Shown: positions 34,570 through 46,886, counted from the stretch's first letter. The stretch is 64,000 bases of DNA from Clytia hemisphaerica (GCA_902728285.1 CACVBU010000284.1:127841-191840); one strand, 5' to 3'. Notes: generated by a model not told the origin, from the letters alone. Made by a program: numbers and translations.

Positions 34570-34867
34570 GCTGGGTGCTGTGGCGTGCATCTGTAATCTA
34601 GCTACTTGGAGGCTGATCTCTCGAATGGCTTGAGTTCGGGACCACTGCAGTGCAGTCTCCTATGTCGAACGAGTGTCCACACTAAGCTCAATGTCAACAT
34701 GGTTATCATGTAGGAATGCAAGATACACCAGGTTCGATAATGAAGAACGCATTGGCCCAGGGCGGAAACGCAGCAGGCAAAAGTTCTCACAATGAGCAGT
34801 AGTGGGATAGCGCTTGTGAGTAGGCGTTGTGCTGTAGCTTGAACAATACAGTCGAACGAAGATCTTT
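34570..34867 (+). ncRNA. 7SL: 7SL SRP RNA gene, copy 39
   Basis: Full-length; nt 105 U; following spacer A4. Confidence 0.95.
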
Positions 34868-34954
34868 ATTCAGATTTCAACTCTTAACTCTATTTGCATC
34901 AATTAATCTAAAAGATGTCAAGTTCCAAATAAACGATCAGATCTTTTTTAAATC

Positions 34955-35252
34955 GCTGGGTGCTGTGGCGTGCATCTGTAATCTAGCTACTTGGAGGCTG
35001 ATCTCTCGAATGGCTTGAGTTCGGGACCACTGCAGTGCAGTCTCCTATGTCGAACGAGCGTCCACACTAAGCTCAATGTCAACATGGTTATCATGTAGGA
35101 ATGCAAGATACACCAGGTTCGATAATGAAGAACGCATTGGCCCAGGGCGGAAACGCAGCAGGCAAAAGTTCTCACAATGAGCAGTAGTGGGATAGCGCTT
35201 GTGAGTAGGCGTTGTGCTGTAGCTTGAACAATACAGTCGAACGAAGATCTTT
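34955..35252 (+). ncRNA. 7SL: 7SL SRP RNA gene, copy 40
   Basis: Full-length; nt 105 C; following spacer TA3. Confidence 0.95.
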
Positions 35253-35339
35253 ATTCAGATTTCAACTCTTAACTCTATTTGCATCAATTAATCTTAAAGA
35301 TGTCAAGTTCCAAATAAACGATCAGATCTTTTTTAAATC

Positions 35340-35637
35340 GCTGGGTGCTGTGGCGTGCATCTGTAATCTAGCTACTTGGAGGCTGATCTCTCGAATGGCT
35401 TGAGTTCGGGACCACTGCAGTGCAGTCTCCTATGTCGAACGAGTGTCCACACTAAGCTCAATGTCAACATGGTTATCATGTAGGAATGCAAGATACACCA
35501 GGTTCGATAATGAAGAACGCATTGGCCCAGGGCGGAAACGCAGCAGGCAAAAGTTCTCACAATGAGCAGTAGTGGGATAGCGCTTGTGAGTAGGCGTTGT
35601 GCTGTAGCTTGAACAATACAGTCGAACGAAGATCTTT
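35340..35637 (+). ncRNA. 7SL: 7SL SRP RNA gene, copy 41
   Basis: Full-length; nt 105 U; following spacer TA3. Confidence 0.95.
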
Positions 35638-35724
35638 ATTCAGATTTCAACTCTTAACTCTATTTGCATCAATTAATCTTAAAGATGTCAAGTTCCAAAT
35701 AAACGATCAGATCTTTTTTAAATC

Positions 35725-36022
35725 GCTGGGTGCTGTGGCGTGCATCTGTAATCTAGCTACTTGGAGGCTGATCTCTCGAATGGCTTGAGTTCGGGACCAC
35801 TGCAGTGCAGTCTCCTATGTCGAACGAGCGTCCACACTAAGCTCAATGTCAACATGGTTATCATGTAGGAATGCAAGATACACCAGGTTCGATAATGAAG
35901 AACGCATTGGCCCAGGGCGGAAACGCAGCAGGCAAAAGTTCTCACAATGAGCAGTAGTGGGATAGCGCTTGTGAGTAGGCGTTGTGCTGTAGCTTGAACA
36001 ATACAGTCGAACGAAGATCTTT
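35725..36022 (+). ncRNA. 7SL: 7SL SRP RNA gene, copy 42
   Basis: Full-length; nt 105 C; following spacer A4. Confidence 0.95.
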
Positions 36023-36109
36023 ATTCAGATTTCAACTCTTAACTCTATTTGCATCAATTAATCTAAAAGATGTCAAGTTCCAAATAAACGATCAGATCTT
36101 TTTTAAATC

Positions 36110-36407
36110 GCTGGGTGCTGTGGCGTGCATCTGTAATCTAGCTACTTGGAGGCTGATCTCTCGAATGGCTTGAGTTCGGGACCACTGCAGTGCAGTCTCC
36201 TATGTCGAACGAGCGTCCACACTAAGCTCAATGTCAACATGGTTATCATGTAGGAATGCAAGATACACCAGGTTCGATAATGAAGAACGCATTGGCCCAG
36301 GGCGGAAACGCAGCAGGCAAAAGTTCTCACAATGAGCAGTAGTGGGATAGCGCTTGTGAGTAGGCGTTGTGCTGTAGCTTGAACAATACAGTCGAACGAA
36401 GATCTTT
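36110..36407 (+). ncRNA. 7SL: 7SL SRP RNA gene, copy 43
   Basis: Full-length; nt 105 C; following spacer TA3. Confidence 0.95.
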
Positions 36408-36494
36408 ATTCAGATTTCAACTCTTAACTCTATTTGCATCAATTAATCTTAAAGATGTCAAGTTCCAAATAAACGATCAGATCTTTTTTAAATC

Positions 36495-36792
36495 GCTGGG
36501 TGCTGTGGCGTGCATCTGTAATCTAGCTACTTGGAGGCTGATCTCTCGAATGGCTTGAGTTCGGGACCACTGCAGTGCAGTCTCCTATGTCGAACGAGTG
36601 TCCACACTAAGCTCAATGTCAACATGGTTATCATGTAGGAATGCAAGATACACCAGGTTCGATAATGAAGAACGCATTGGCCCAGGGCGGAAACGCAGCA
36701 GGCAAAAGTTCTCACAATGAGCAGTAGTGGGATAGCGCTTGTGAGTAGGCGTTGTGCTGTAGCTTGAACAATACAGTCGAACGAAGATCTTT
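36495..36792 (+). ncRNA. 7SL: 7SL SRP RNA gene, copy 44
   Basis: Full-length; nt 105 U; following spacer A3. Confidence 0.95.
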
Positions 36793-36878
36793 ATTCAGAT
36801 TTCAACTCTTAACTCTATTTGCATCAATTAATCTAAAGATGTCAAGTTCCAAATAAACGATCAGATCTTTTTTAAATC

Positions 36879-37176
36879 GCTGGGTGCTGTGGCGTGCATC
36901 TGTAATCTAGCTACTTGGAGGCTGATCTCTCGAATGGCTTGAGTTCGGGACCACTGCAGTGCAGTCTCCTATGTCGAACGAGTGTCCACACTAAGCTCAA
37001 TGTCAACATGGTTATCATGTAGGAATGCAAGATACACCAGGTTCGATAATGAAGAACGCATTGGCCCAGGGCGGAAACGCAGCAGGCAAAAGTTCTCACA
37101 ATGAGCAGTAGTGGGATAGCGCTTGTGAGTAGGCGTTGTGCTGTAGCTTGAACAATACAGTCGAACGAAGATCTTT
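36879..37176 (+). ncRNA. 7SL: 7SL SRP RNA gene, copy 45
   Basis: Full-length; nt 105 U; following spacer A4. Confidence 0.95.
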
Positions 37177-37263
37177 ATTCAGATTTCAACTCTTAACTCT
37201 ATTTGCATCAATTAATCTAAAAGATGTCAAGTTCCAAATAAACGATCAGATCTTTTTTAAATC

Positions 37264-37561
37264 GCTGGGTGCTGTGGCGTGCATCTGTAATCTAGCTACT
37301 TGGAGGCTGATCTCTCGAATGGCTTGAGTTCGGGACCACTGCAGTGCAGTCTCCTATGTCGAACGAGTGTCCACACTAAGCTCAATGTCAACATGGTTAT
37401 CATGTAGGAATGCAAGATACACCAGGTTCGATAATGAAGAACGCATTGGCCCAGGGCGGAAACGCAGCAGGCAAAAGTTCTCACAATGAGCAGTAGTGGG
37501 ATAGCGCTTGTGAGTAGGCGTTGTGCTGTAGCTTGAACAATACAGTCGAACGAAGATCTTT
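37264..37561 (+). ncRNA. 7SL: 7SL SRP RNA gene, copy 46
   Basis: Full-length; nt 105 U; following spacer A4. Confidence 0.95.
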
Positions 37562-37648
37562 ATTCAGATTTCAACTCTTAACTCTATTTGCATCAATTAA
37601 TCTAAAAGATGTCAAGTTCCAAATAAACGATCAGATCTTTTTTAAATC

Positions 37649-37946
37649 GCTGGGTGCTGTGGCGTGCATCTGTAATCTAGCTACTTGGAGGCTGATCTCT
37701 CGAATGGCTTGAGTTCGGGACCACTGCAGTGCAGTCTCCTATGTCGAACGAGTGTCCACACTAAGCTCAATGTCAACATGGTTATCATGTAGGAATGCAA
37801 GATACACCAGGTTCGATAATGAAGAACGCATTGGCCCAGGGCGGAAACGCAGCAGGCAAAAGTTCTCACAATGAGCAGTAGTGGGATAGCGCTTGTGAGT
37901 AGGCGTTGTGCTGTAGCTTGAACAATACAGTCGAACGAAGATCTTT
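37649..37946 (+). ncRNA. 7SL: 7SL SRP RNA gene, copy 47
   Basis: Full-length; nt 105 U; following spacer A4. Confidence 0.95.
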
Positions 37947-38033
37947 ATTCAGATTTCAACTCTTAACTCTATTTGCATCAATTAATCTAAAAGATGTCAA
38001 GTTCCAAATAAACGATCAGATCTTTTTTAAATC

Positions 38034-38331
38034 GCTGGGTGCTGTGGCGTGCATCTGTAATCTAGCTACTTGGAGGCTGATCTCTCGAATGGCTTGAGTT
38101 CGGGACCACTGCAGTGCAGTCTCCTATGTCGAACGAGTGTCCACACTAAGCTCAATGTCAACATGGTTATCATGTAGGAATGCAAGATACACCAGGTTCG
38201 ATAATGAAGAACGCATTGGCCCAGGGCGGAAACGCAGCAGGCAAAAGTTCTCACAATGAGCAGTAGTGGGATAGCGCTTGTGAGTAGGCGTTGTGCTGTA
38301 GCTTGAACAATACAGTCGAACGAAGATCTTT
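38034..38331 (+). ncRNA. 7SL: 7SL SRP RNA gene, copy 48
   Basis: Full-length; nt 105 U; following spacer A4. Confidence 0.95.
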
Positions 38332-38418
38332 ATTCAGATTTCAACTCTTAACTCTATTTGCATCAATTAATCTAAAAGATGTCAAGTTCCAAATAAACGA
38401 TCAGATCTTTTTTAAATC

Positions 38419-38716
38419 GCTGGGTGCTGTGGCGTGCATCTGTAATCTAGCTACTTGGAGGCTGATCTCTCGAATGGCTTGAGTTCGGGACCACTGCAGT
38501 GCAGTCTCCTATGTCGAACGAGTGTCCACACTAAGCTCAATGTCAACATGGTTATCATGTAGGAATGCAAGATACACCAGGTTCGATAATGAAGAACGCA
38601 TTGGCCCAGGGCGGAAACGCAGCAGGCAAAAGTTCTCACAATGAGCAGTAGTGGGATAGCGCTTGTGAGTAGGCGTTGTGCTGTAGCTTGAACAATACAG
38701 TCGAACGAAGATCTTT
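38419..38716 (+). ncRNA. 7SL: 7SL SRP RNA gene, copy 49
   Basis: Full-length; nt 105 U; following spacer A4. Confidence 0.95.
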
Positions 38717-38803
38717 ATTCAGATTTCAACTCTTAACTCTATTTGCATCAATTAATCTAAAAGATGTCAAGTTCCAAATAAACGATCAGATCTTTTTTAA
38801 ATC

Positions 38804-39101
38804 GCTGGGTGCTGTGGCGTGCATCTGTAATCTAGCTACTTGGAGGCTGATCTCTCGAATGGCTTGAGTTCGGGACCACTGCAGTGCAGTCTCCTATGTC
38901 GAACGAGTGTCCACACTAAGCTCAATGTCAACATGGTTATCATGTAGGAATGCAAGATACACCAGGTTCGATAATGAAGAACGCATTGGCCCAGGGCGGA
39001 AACGCAGCAGGCAAAAGTTCTCACAATGAGCAGTAGTGGGATAGCGCTTGTGAGTAGGCGTTGTGCTGTAGCTTGAACAATACAGTCGAACGAAGATCTT
39101 T
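38804..39101 (+). ncRNA. 7SL: 7SL SRP RNA gene, copy 50
   Basis: Full-length; nt 105 U; following spacer A3. Confidence 0.95.
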
Positions 39102-39187
39102 ATTCAGATTTCAACTCTTAACTCTATTTGCATCAATTAATCTAAAGATGTCAAGTTCCAAATAAACGATCAGATCTTTTTTAAATC

Positions 39188-39485
39188 GCTGGGTGCTGTG
39201 GCGTGCATCTGTAATCTAGCTACTTGGAGGCTGATCTCTCGAATGGCTTGAGTTCGGGACCACTGCAGTGCAGTCTCCTATGTCGAACGAGTGTCCACAC
39301 TAAGCTCAATGTCAACATGGTTATCATGTAGGAATGCAAGATACACCAGGTTCGATAATGAAGAACGCATTGGCCCAGGGCGGAAACGCAGCAGGCAAAA
39401 GTTCTCACAATGAGCAGTAGTGGGATAGCGCTTGTGAGTAGGCGTTGTGCTGTAGCTTGAACAATACAGTCGAACGAAGATCTTT
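39188..39485 (+). ncRNA. 7SL: 7SL SRP RNA gene, copy 51
   Basis: Full-length; nt 105 U; following spacer A4. Confidence 0.95.
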
Positions 39486-39572
39486 ATTCAGATTTCAACT
39501 CTTAACTCTATTTGCATCAATTAATCTAAAAGATGTCAAGTTCCAAATAAACGATCAGATCTTTTTTAAATC

Positions 39573-39870
39573 GCTGGGTGCTGTGGCGTGCATCTGTAAT
39601 CTAGCTACTTGGAGGCTGATCTCTCGAATGGCTTGAGTTCGGGACCACTGCAGTGCAGTCTCCTATGTCGAACGAGTGTCCACACTAAGCTCAATGTCAA
39701 CATGGTTATCATGTAGGAATGCAAGATACACCAGGTTCGATAATGAAGAACGCATTGGCCCAGGGCGGAAACGCAGCAGGCAAAAGTTCTCACAATGAGC
39801 AGTAGTGGGATAGCGCTTGTGAGTAGGCGTTGTGCTGTAGCTTGAACAATACAGTCGAACGAAGATCTTT
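39573..39870 (+). ncRNA. 7SL: 7SL SRP RNA gene, copy 52
   Basis: Full-length; nt 105 U; following spacer TA3. Confidence 0.95.
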
Positions 39871-39957
39871 ATTCAGATTTCAACTCTTAACTCTATTTGC
39901 ATCAATTAATCTTAAAGATGTCAAGTTCCAAATAAACGATCAGATCTTTTTTAAATC

Positions 39958-40255
39958 GCTGGGTGCTGTGGCGTGCATCTGTAATCTAGCTACTTGGAGG
40001 CTGATCTCTCGAATGGCTTGAGTTCGGGACCACTGCAGTGCAGTCTCCTATGTCGAACGAGCGTCCACACTAAGCTCAATGTCAACATGGTTATCATGTA
40101 GGAATGCAAGATACACCAGGTTCGATAATGAAGAACGCATTGGCCCAGGGCGGAAACGCAGCAGGCAAAAGTTCTCACAATGAGCAGTAGTGGGATAGCG
40201 CTTGTGAGTAGGCGTTGTGCTGTAGCTTGAACAATACAGTCGAACGAAGATCTTT
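39958..40255 (+). ncRNA. 7SL: 7SL SRP RNA gene, copy 53
   Basis: Full-length; nt 105 C; following spacer TA3. Start of the C-rich right block. Confidence 0.95.
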
Positions 40256-40342
40256 ATTCAGATTTCAACTCTTAACTCTATTTGCATCAATTAATCTTAA
40301 AGATGTCAAGTTCCAAATAAACGATCAGATCTTTTTTAAATC

Positions 40343-40640
40343 GCTGGGTGCTGTGGCGTGCATCTGTAATCTAGCTACTTGGAGGCTGATCTCTCGAATG
40401 GCTTGAGTTCGGGACCACTGCAGTGCAGTCTCCTATGTCGAACGAGCGTCCACACTAAGCTCAATGTCAACATGGTTATCATGTAGGAATGCAAGATACA
40501 CCAGGTTCGATAATGAAGAACGCATTGGCCCAGGGCGGAAACGCAGCAGGCAAAAGTTCTCACAATGAGCAGTAGTGGGATAGCGCTTGTGAGTAGGCGT
40601 TGTGCTGTAGCTTGAACAATACAGTCGAACGAAGATCTTT
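40343..40640 (+). ncRNA. 7SL: 7SL SRP RNA gene, copy 54
   Basis: Full-length; nt 105 C; following spacer TA3. Confidence 0.95.
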
Positions 40641-40727
40641 ATTCAGATTTCAACTCTTAACTCTATTTGCATCAATTAATCTTAAAGATGTCAAGTTCCA
40701 AATAAACGATCAGATCTTTTTTAAATC

Positions 40728-41025
40728 GCTGGGTGCTGTGGCGTGCATCTGTAATCTAGCTACTTGGAGGCTGATCTCTCGAATGGCTTGAGTTCGGGAC
40801 CACTGCAGTGCAGTCTCCTATGTCGAACGAGTGTCCACACTAAGCTCAATGTCAACATGGTTATCATGTAGGAATGCAAGATACACCAGGTTCGATAATG
40901 AAGAACGCATTGGCCCAGGGCGGAAACGCAGCAGGCAAAAGTTCTCACAATGAGCAGTAGTGGGATAGCGCTTGTGAGTAGGCGTTGTGCTGTAGCTTGA
41001 ACAATACAGTCGAACGAAGATCTTT
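40728..41025 (+). ncRNA. 7SL: 7SL SRP RNA gene, copy 55
   Basis: Full-length; nt 105 U; following spacer TA3. Confidence 0.95.
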
Positions 41026-41112
41026 ATTCAGATTTCAACTCTTAACTCTATTTGCATCAATTAATCTTAAAGATGTCAAGTTCCAAATAAACGATCAGAT
41101 CTTTTTTAAATC

Positions 41113-41410
41113 GCTGGGTGCTGTGGCGTGCATCTGTAATCTAGCTACTTGGAGGCTGATCTCTCGAATGGCTTGAGTTCGGGACCACTGCAGTGCAGTC
41201 TCCTATGTCGAACGAGTGTCCACACTAAGCTCAATGTCAACATGGTTATCATGTAGGAATGCAAGATACACCAGGTTCGATAATGAAGAACGCATTGGCC
41301 CAGGGCGGAAACGCAGCAGGCAAAAGTTCTCACAATGAGCAGTAGTGGGATAGCGCTTGTGAGTAGGCGTTGTGCTGTAGCTTGAACAATACAGTCGAAC
41401 GAAGATCTTT
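41113..41410 (+). ncRNA. 7SL: 7SL SRP RNA gene, copy 56
   Basis: Full-length; nt 105 U; following spacer A4. Confidence 0.95.
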
Positions 41411-41497
41411 ATTCAGATTTCAACTCTTAACTCTATTTGCATCAATTAATCTAAAAGATGTCAAGTTCCAAATAAACGATCAGATCTTTTTTAAATC

Positions 41498-41795
41498 GCT
41501 GGGTGCTGTGGCGTGCATCTGTAATCTAGCTACTTGGAGGCTGATCTCTCGAATGGCTTGAGTTCGGGACCACTGCAGTGCAGTCTCCTATGTCGAACGA
41601 GCGTCCACACTAAGCTCAATGTCAACATGGTTATCATGTAGGAATGCAAGATACACCAGGTTCGATAATGAAGAACGCATTGGCCCAGGGCGGAAACGCA
41701 GCAGGCAAAAGTTCTCACAATGAGCAGTAGTGGGATAGCGCTTGTGAGTAGGCGTTGTGCTGTAGCTTGAACAATACAGTCGAACGAAGATCTTT
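41498..41795 (+). ncRNA. 7SL: 7SL SRP RNA gene, copy 57
   Basis: Full-length; nt 105 C; following spacer TA3. From here to copy 70 all copies have C. Confidence 0.95.
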
Positions 41796-41882
41796 ATTCA
41801 GATTTCAACTCTTAACTCTATTTGCATCAATTAATCTTAAAGATGTCAAGTTCCAAATAAACGATCAGATCTTTTTTAAATC

Positions 41883-42180
41883 GCTGGGTGCTGTGGCGTG
41901 CATCTGTAATCTAGCTACTTGGAGGCTGATCTCTCGAATGGCTTGAGTTCGGGACCACTGCAGTGCAGTCTCCTATGTCGAACGAGCGTCCACACTAAGC
42001 TCAATGTCAACATGGTTATCATGTAGGAATGCAAGATACACCAGGTTCGATAATGAAGAACGCATTGGCCCAGGGCGGAAACGCAGCAGGCAAAAGTTCT
42101 CACAATGAGCAGTAGTGGGATAGCGCTTGTGAGTAGGCGTTGTGCTGTAGCTTGAACAATACAGTCGAACGAAGATCTTT
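41883..42180 (+). ncRNA. 7SL: 7SL SRP RNA gene, copy 58
   Basis: Full-length; nt 105 C; following spacer TA3. Confidence 0.95.
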
Positions 42181-42267
42181 ATTCAGATTTCAACTCTTAA
42201 CTCTATTTGCATCAATTAATCTTAAAGATGTCAAGTTCCAAATAAACGATCAGATCTTTTTTAAATC

Positions 42268-42565
42268 GCTGGGTGCTGTGGCGTGCATCTGTAATCTAGC
42301 TACTTGGAGGCTGATCTCTCGAATGGCTTGAGTTCGGGACCACTGCAGTGCAGTCTCCTATGTCGAACGAGCGTCCACACTAAGCTCAATGTCAACATGG
42401 TTATCATGTAGGAATGCAAGATACACCAGGTTCGATAATGAAGAACGCATTGGCCCAGGGCGGAAACGCAGCAGGCAAAAGTTCTCACAATGAGCAGTAG
42501 TGGGATAGCGCTTGTGAGTAGGCGTTGTGCTGTAGCTTGAACAATACAGTCGAACGAAGATCTTT
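42268..42565 (+). ncRNA. 7SL: 7SL SRP RNA gene, copy 59
   Basis: Full-length; nt 105 C; following spacer TA3. Confidence 0.95.
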
Positions 42566-42652
42566 ATTCAGATTTCAACTCTTAACTCTATTTGCATCAA
42601 TTAATCTTAAAGATGTCAAGTTCCAAATAAACGATCAGATCTTTTTTAAATC

Positions 42653-42950
42653 GCTGGGTGCTGTGGCGTGCATCTGTAATCTAGCTACTTGGAGGCTGAT
42701 CTCTCGAATGGCTTGAGTTCGGGACCACTGCAGTGCAGTCTCCTATGTCGAACGAGCGTCCACACTAAGCTCAATGTCAACATGGTTATCATGTAGGAAT
42801 GCAAGATACACCAGGTTCGATAATGAAGAACGCATTGGCCCAGGGCGGAAACGCAGCAGGCAAAAGTTCTCACAATGAGCAGTAGTGGGATAGCGCTTGT
42901 GAGTAGGCGTTGTGCTGTAGCTTGAACAATACAGTCGAACGAAGATCTTT
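42653..42950 (+). ncRNA. 7SL: 7SL SRP RNA gene, copy 60
   Basis: Full-length; nt 105 C; following spacer A3, the only A3 spacer in the C block. Confidence 0.95.
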
Positions 42951-43036
42951 ATTCAGATTTCAACTCTTAACTCTATTTGCATCAATTAATCTAAAGATGT
43001 CAAGTTCCAAATAAACGATCAGATCTTTTTTAAATC

Positions 43037-43334
43037 GCTGGGTGCTGTGGCGTGCATCTGTAATCTAGCTACTTGGAGGCTGATCTCTCGAATGGCTTGA
43101 GTTCGGGACCACTGCAGTGCAGTCTCCTATGTCGAACGAGCGTCCACACTAAGCTCAATGTCAACATGGTTATCATGTAGGAATGCAAGATACACCAGGT
43201 TCGATAATGAAGAACGCATTGGCCCAGGGCGGAAACGCAGCAGGCAAAAGTTCTCACAATGAGCAGTAGTGGGATAGCGCTTGTGAGTAGGCGTTGTGCT
43301 GTAGCTTGAACAATACAGTCGAACGAAGATCTTT
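43037..43334 (+). ncRNA. 7SL: 7SL SRP RNA gene, copy 61
   Basis: Full-length; nt 105 C; following spacer TA3. Confidence 0.95.
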
Positions 43335-43421
43335 ATTCAGATTTCAACTCTTAACTCTATTTGCATCAATTAATCTTAAAGATGTCAAGTTCCAAATAAA
43401 CGATCAGATCTTTTTTAAATC

Positions 43422-43719
43422 GCTGGGTGCTGTGGCGTGCATCTGTAATCTAGCTACTTGGAGGCTGATCTCTCGAATGGCTTGAGTTCGGGACCACTGC
43501 AGTGCAGTCTCCTATGTCGAACGAGCGTCCACACTAAGCTCAATGTCAACATGGTTATCATGTAGGAATGCAAGATACACCAGGTTCGATAATGAAGAAC
43601 GCATTGGCCCAGGGCGGAAACGCAGCAGGCAAAAGTTCTCACAATGAGCAGTAGTGGGATAGCGCTTGTGAGTAGGCGTTGTGCTGTAGCTTGAACAATA
43701 CAGTCGAACGAAGATCTTT
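43422..43719 (+). ncRNA. 7SL: 7SL SRP RNA gene, copy 62
   Basis: Full-length; nt 105 C; following spacer TA3. Confidence 0.95.
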
Positions 43720-43806
43720 ATTCAGATTTCAACTCTTAACTCTATTTGCATCAATTAATCTTAAAGATGTCAAGTTCCAAATAAACGATCAGATCTTTTT
43801 TAAATC

Positions 43807-44104
43807 GCTGGGTGCTGTGGCGTGCATCTGTAATCTAGCTACTTGGAGGCTGATCTCTCGAATGGCTTGAGTTCGGGACCACTGCAGTGCAGTCTCCTAT
43901 GTCGAACGAGCGTCCACACTAAGCTCAATGTCAACATGGTTATCATGTAGGAATGCAAGATACACCAGGTTCGATAATGAAGAACGCATTGGCCCAGGGC
44001 GGAAACGCAGCAGGCAAAAGTTCTCACAATGAGCAGTAGTGGGATAGCGCTTGTGAGTAGGCGTTGTGCTGTAGCTTGAACAATACAGTCGAACGAAGAT
44101 CTTT
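43807..44104 (+). ncRNA. 7SL: 7SL SRP RNA gene, copy 63
   Basis: Full-length; nt 105 C; following spacer TA3. Confidence 0.95.
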
Positions 44105-44191
44105 ATTCAGATTTCAACTCTTAACTCTATTTGCATCAATTAATCTTAAAGATGTCAAGTTCCAAATAAACGATCAGATCTTTTTTAAATC

Positions 44192-44489
44192 GCTGGGTGC
44201 TGTGGCGTGCATCTGTAATCTAGCTACTTGGAGGCTGATCTCTCGAATGGCTTGAGTTCGGGACCACTGCAGTGCAGTCTCCTATGTCGAACGAGCGTCC
44301 ACACTAAGCTCAATGTCAACATGGTTATCATGTAGGAATGCAAGATACACCAGGTTCGATAATGAAGAACGCATTGGCCCAGGGCGGAAACGCAGCAGGC
44401 AAAAGTTCTCACAATGAGCAGTAGTGGGATAGCGCTTGTGAGTAGGCGTTGTGCTGTAGCTTGAACAATACAGTCGAACGAAGATCTTT
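44192..44489 (+). ncRNA. 7SL: 7SL SRP RNA gene, copy 64
   Basis: Full-length; nt 105 C; following spacer TA3. Confidence 0.95.
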
Positions 44490-44576
44490 ATTCAGATTTC
44501 AACTCTTAACTCTATTTGCATCAATTAATCTTAAAGATGTCAAGTTCCAAATAAACGATCAGATCTTTTTTAAATC

Positions 44577-44874
44577 GCTGGGTGCTGTGGCGTGCATCTG
44601 TAATCTAGCTACTTGGAGGCTGATCTCTCGAATGGCTTGAGTTCGGGACCACTGCAGTGCAGTCTCCTATGTCGAACGAGCGTCCACACTAAGCTCAATG
44701 TCAACATGGTTATCATGTAGGAATGCAAGATACACCAGGTTCGATAATGAAGAACGCATTGGCCCAGGGCGGAAACGCAGCAGGCAAAAGTTCTCACAAT
44801 GAGCAGTAGTGGGATAGCGCTTGTGAGTAGGCGTTGTGCTGTAGCTTGAACAATACAGTCGAACGAAGATCTTT
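44577..44874 (+). ncRNA. 7SL: 7SL SRP RNA gene, copy 65
   Basis: Full-length; nt 105 C; following spacer TA3. Confidence 0.95.
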
Positions 44875-44961
44875 ATTCAGATTTCAACTCTTAACTCTAT
44901 TTGCATCAATTAATCTTAAAGATGTCAAGTTCCAAATAAACGATCAGATCTTTTTTAAATC

Positions 44962-45259
44962 GCTGGGTGCTGTGGCGTGCATCTGTAATCTAGCTACTTG
45001 GAGGCTGATCTCTCGAATGGCTTGAGTTCGGGACCACTGCAGTGCAGTCTCCTATGTCGAACGAGCGTCCACACTAAGCTCAATGTCAACATGGTTATCA
45101 TGTAGGAATGCAAGATACACCAGGTTCGATAATGAAGAACGCATTGGCCCAGGGCGGAAACGCAGCAGGCAAAAGTTCTCACAATGAGCAGTAGTGGGAT
45201 AGCGCTTGTGAGTAGGCGTTGTGCTGTAGCTTGAACAATACAGTCGAACGAAGATCTTT
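44962..45259 (+). ncRNA. 7SL: 7SL SRP RNA gene, copy 66
   Basis: Full-length; nt 105 C; following spacer TA3. Confidence 0.95.
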
Positions 45260-45346
45260 ATTCAGATTTCAACTCTTAACTCTATTTGCATCAATTAATC
45301 TTAAAGATGTCAAGTTCCAAATAAACGATCAGATCTTTTTTAAATC

Positions 45347-45644
45347 GCTGGGTGCTGTGGCGTGCATCTGTAATCTAGCTACTTGGAGGCTGATCTCTCG
45401 AATGGCTTGAGTTCGGGACCACTGCAGTGCAGTCTCCTATGTCGAACGAGCGTCCACACTAAGCTCAATGTCAACATGGTTATCATGTAGGAATGCAAGA
45501 TACACCAGGTTCGATAATGAAGAACGCATTGGCCCAGGGCGGAAACGCAGCAGGCAAAAGTTCTCACAATGAGCAGTAGTGGGATAGCGCTTGTGAGTAG
45601 GCGTTGTGCTGTAGCTTGAACAATACAGTCGAACGAAGATCTTT
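45347..45644 (+). ncRNA. 7SL: 7SL SRP RNA gene, copy 67
   Basis: Full-length; nt 105 C; following spacer TA3. Confidence 0.95.
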
Positions 45645-45731
45645 ATTCAGATTTCAACTCTTAACTCTATTTGCATCAATTAATCTTAAAGATGTCAAGT
45701 TCCAAATAAACGATCAGATCTTTTTTAAATC

Positions 45732-46029
45732 GCTGGGTGCTGTGGCGTGCATCTGTAATCTAGCTACTTGGAGGCTGATCTCTCGAATGGCTTGAGTTCG
45801 GGACCACTGCAGTGCAGTCTCCTATGTCGAACGAGCGTCCACACTAAGCTCAATGTCAACATGGTTATCATGTAGGAATGCAAGATACACCAGGTTCGAT
45901 AATGAAGAACGCATTGGCCCAGGGCGGAAACGCAGCAGGCAAAAGTTCTCACAATGAGCAGTAGTGGGATAGCGCTTGTGAGTAGGCGTTGTGCTGTAGC
46001 TTGAACAATACAGTCGAACGAAGATCTTT
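45732..46029 (+). ncRNA. 7SL: 7SL SRP RNA gene, copy 68
   Basis: Full-length; nt 105 C; following spacer TA3. Confidence 0.95.
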
Positions 46030-46116
46030 ATTCAGATTTCAACTCTTAACTCTATTTGCATCAATTAATCTTAAAGATGTCAAGTTCCAAATAAACGATC
46101 AGATCTTTTTTAAATC

Positions 46117-46414
46117 GCTGGGTGCTGTGGCGTGCATCTGTAATCTAGCTACTTGGAGGCTGATCTCTCGAATGGCTTGAGTTCGGGACCACTGCAGTGC
46201 AGTCTCCTATGTCGAACGAGCGTCCACACTAAGCTCAATGTCAACATGGTTATCATGTAGGAATGCAAGATACACCAGGTTCGATAATGAAGAACGCATT
46301 GGCCCAGGGCGGAAACGCAGCAGGCAAAAGTTCTCACAATGAGCAGTAGTGGGATAGCGCTTGTGAGTAGGCGTTGTGCTGTAGCTTGAACAATACAGTC
46401 GAACGAAGATCTTT
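46117..46414 (+). ncRNA. 7SL: 7SL SRP RNA gene, copy 69
   Basis: Full-length; nt 105 C; following spacer TA3. Confidence 0.95.
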
Positions 46415-46501
46415 ATTCAGATTTCAACTCTTAACTCTATTTGCATCAATTAATCTTAAAGATGTCAAGTTCCAAATAAACGATCAGATCTTTTTTAAAT
46501 C

Positions 46502-46799
46502 GCTGGGTGCTGTGGCGTGCATCTGTAATCTAGCTACTTGGAGGCTGATCTCTCGAATGGCTTGAGTTCGGGACCACTGCAGTGCAGTCTCCTATGTCGA
46601 ACGAGCGTCCACACTAAGCTCAATGTCAACATGGTTATCATGTAGGAATGCAAGATACACCAGGTTCGATAATGAAGAACGCATTGGCCCAGGGCGGAAA
46701 CGCAGCAGGCAAAAGTTCTCACAATGAGCAGTAGTGGGATAGCGCTTGTGAGTAGGCGTTGTGCTGTAGCTTGAACAATACAGTCGAACGAAGATCTTT
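46502..46799 (+). ncRNA. 7SL: 7SL SRP RNA gene, copy 70
   Basis: Full-length; nt 105 C; following spacer A4. Last C copy. Confidence 0.95.
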
Positions 46800-46886
46800 A
46801 TTCAGATTTCAACTCTTAACTCTATTTGCATCAATTAATCTAAAAGATGTCAAGTTCCAAATAAACGATCAGATCTTTTTTAAATC

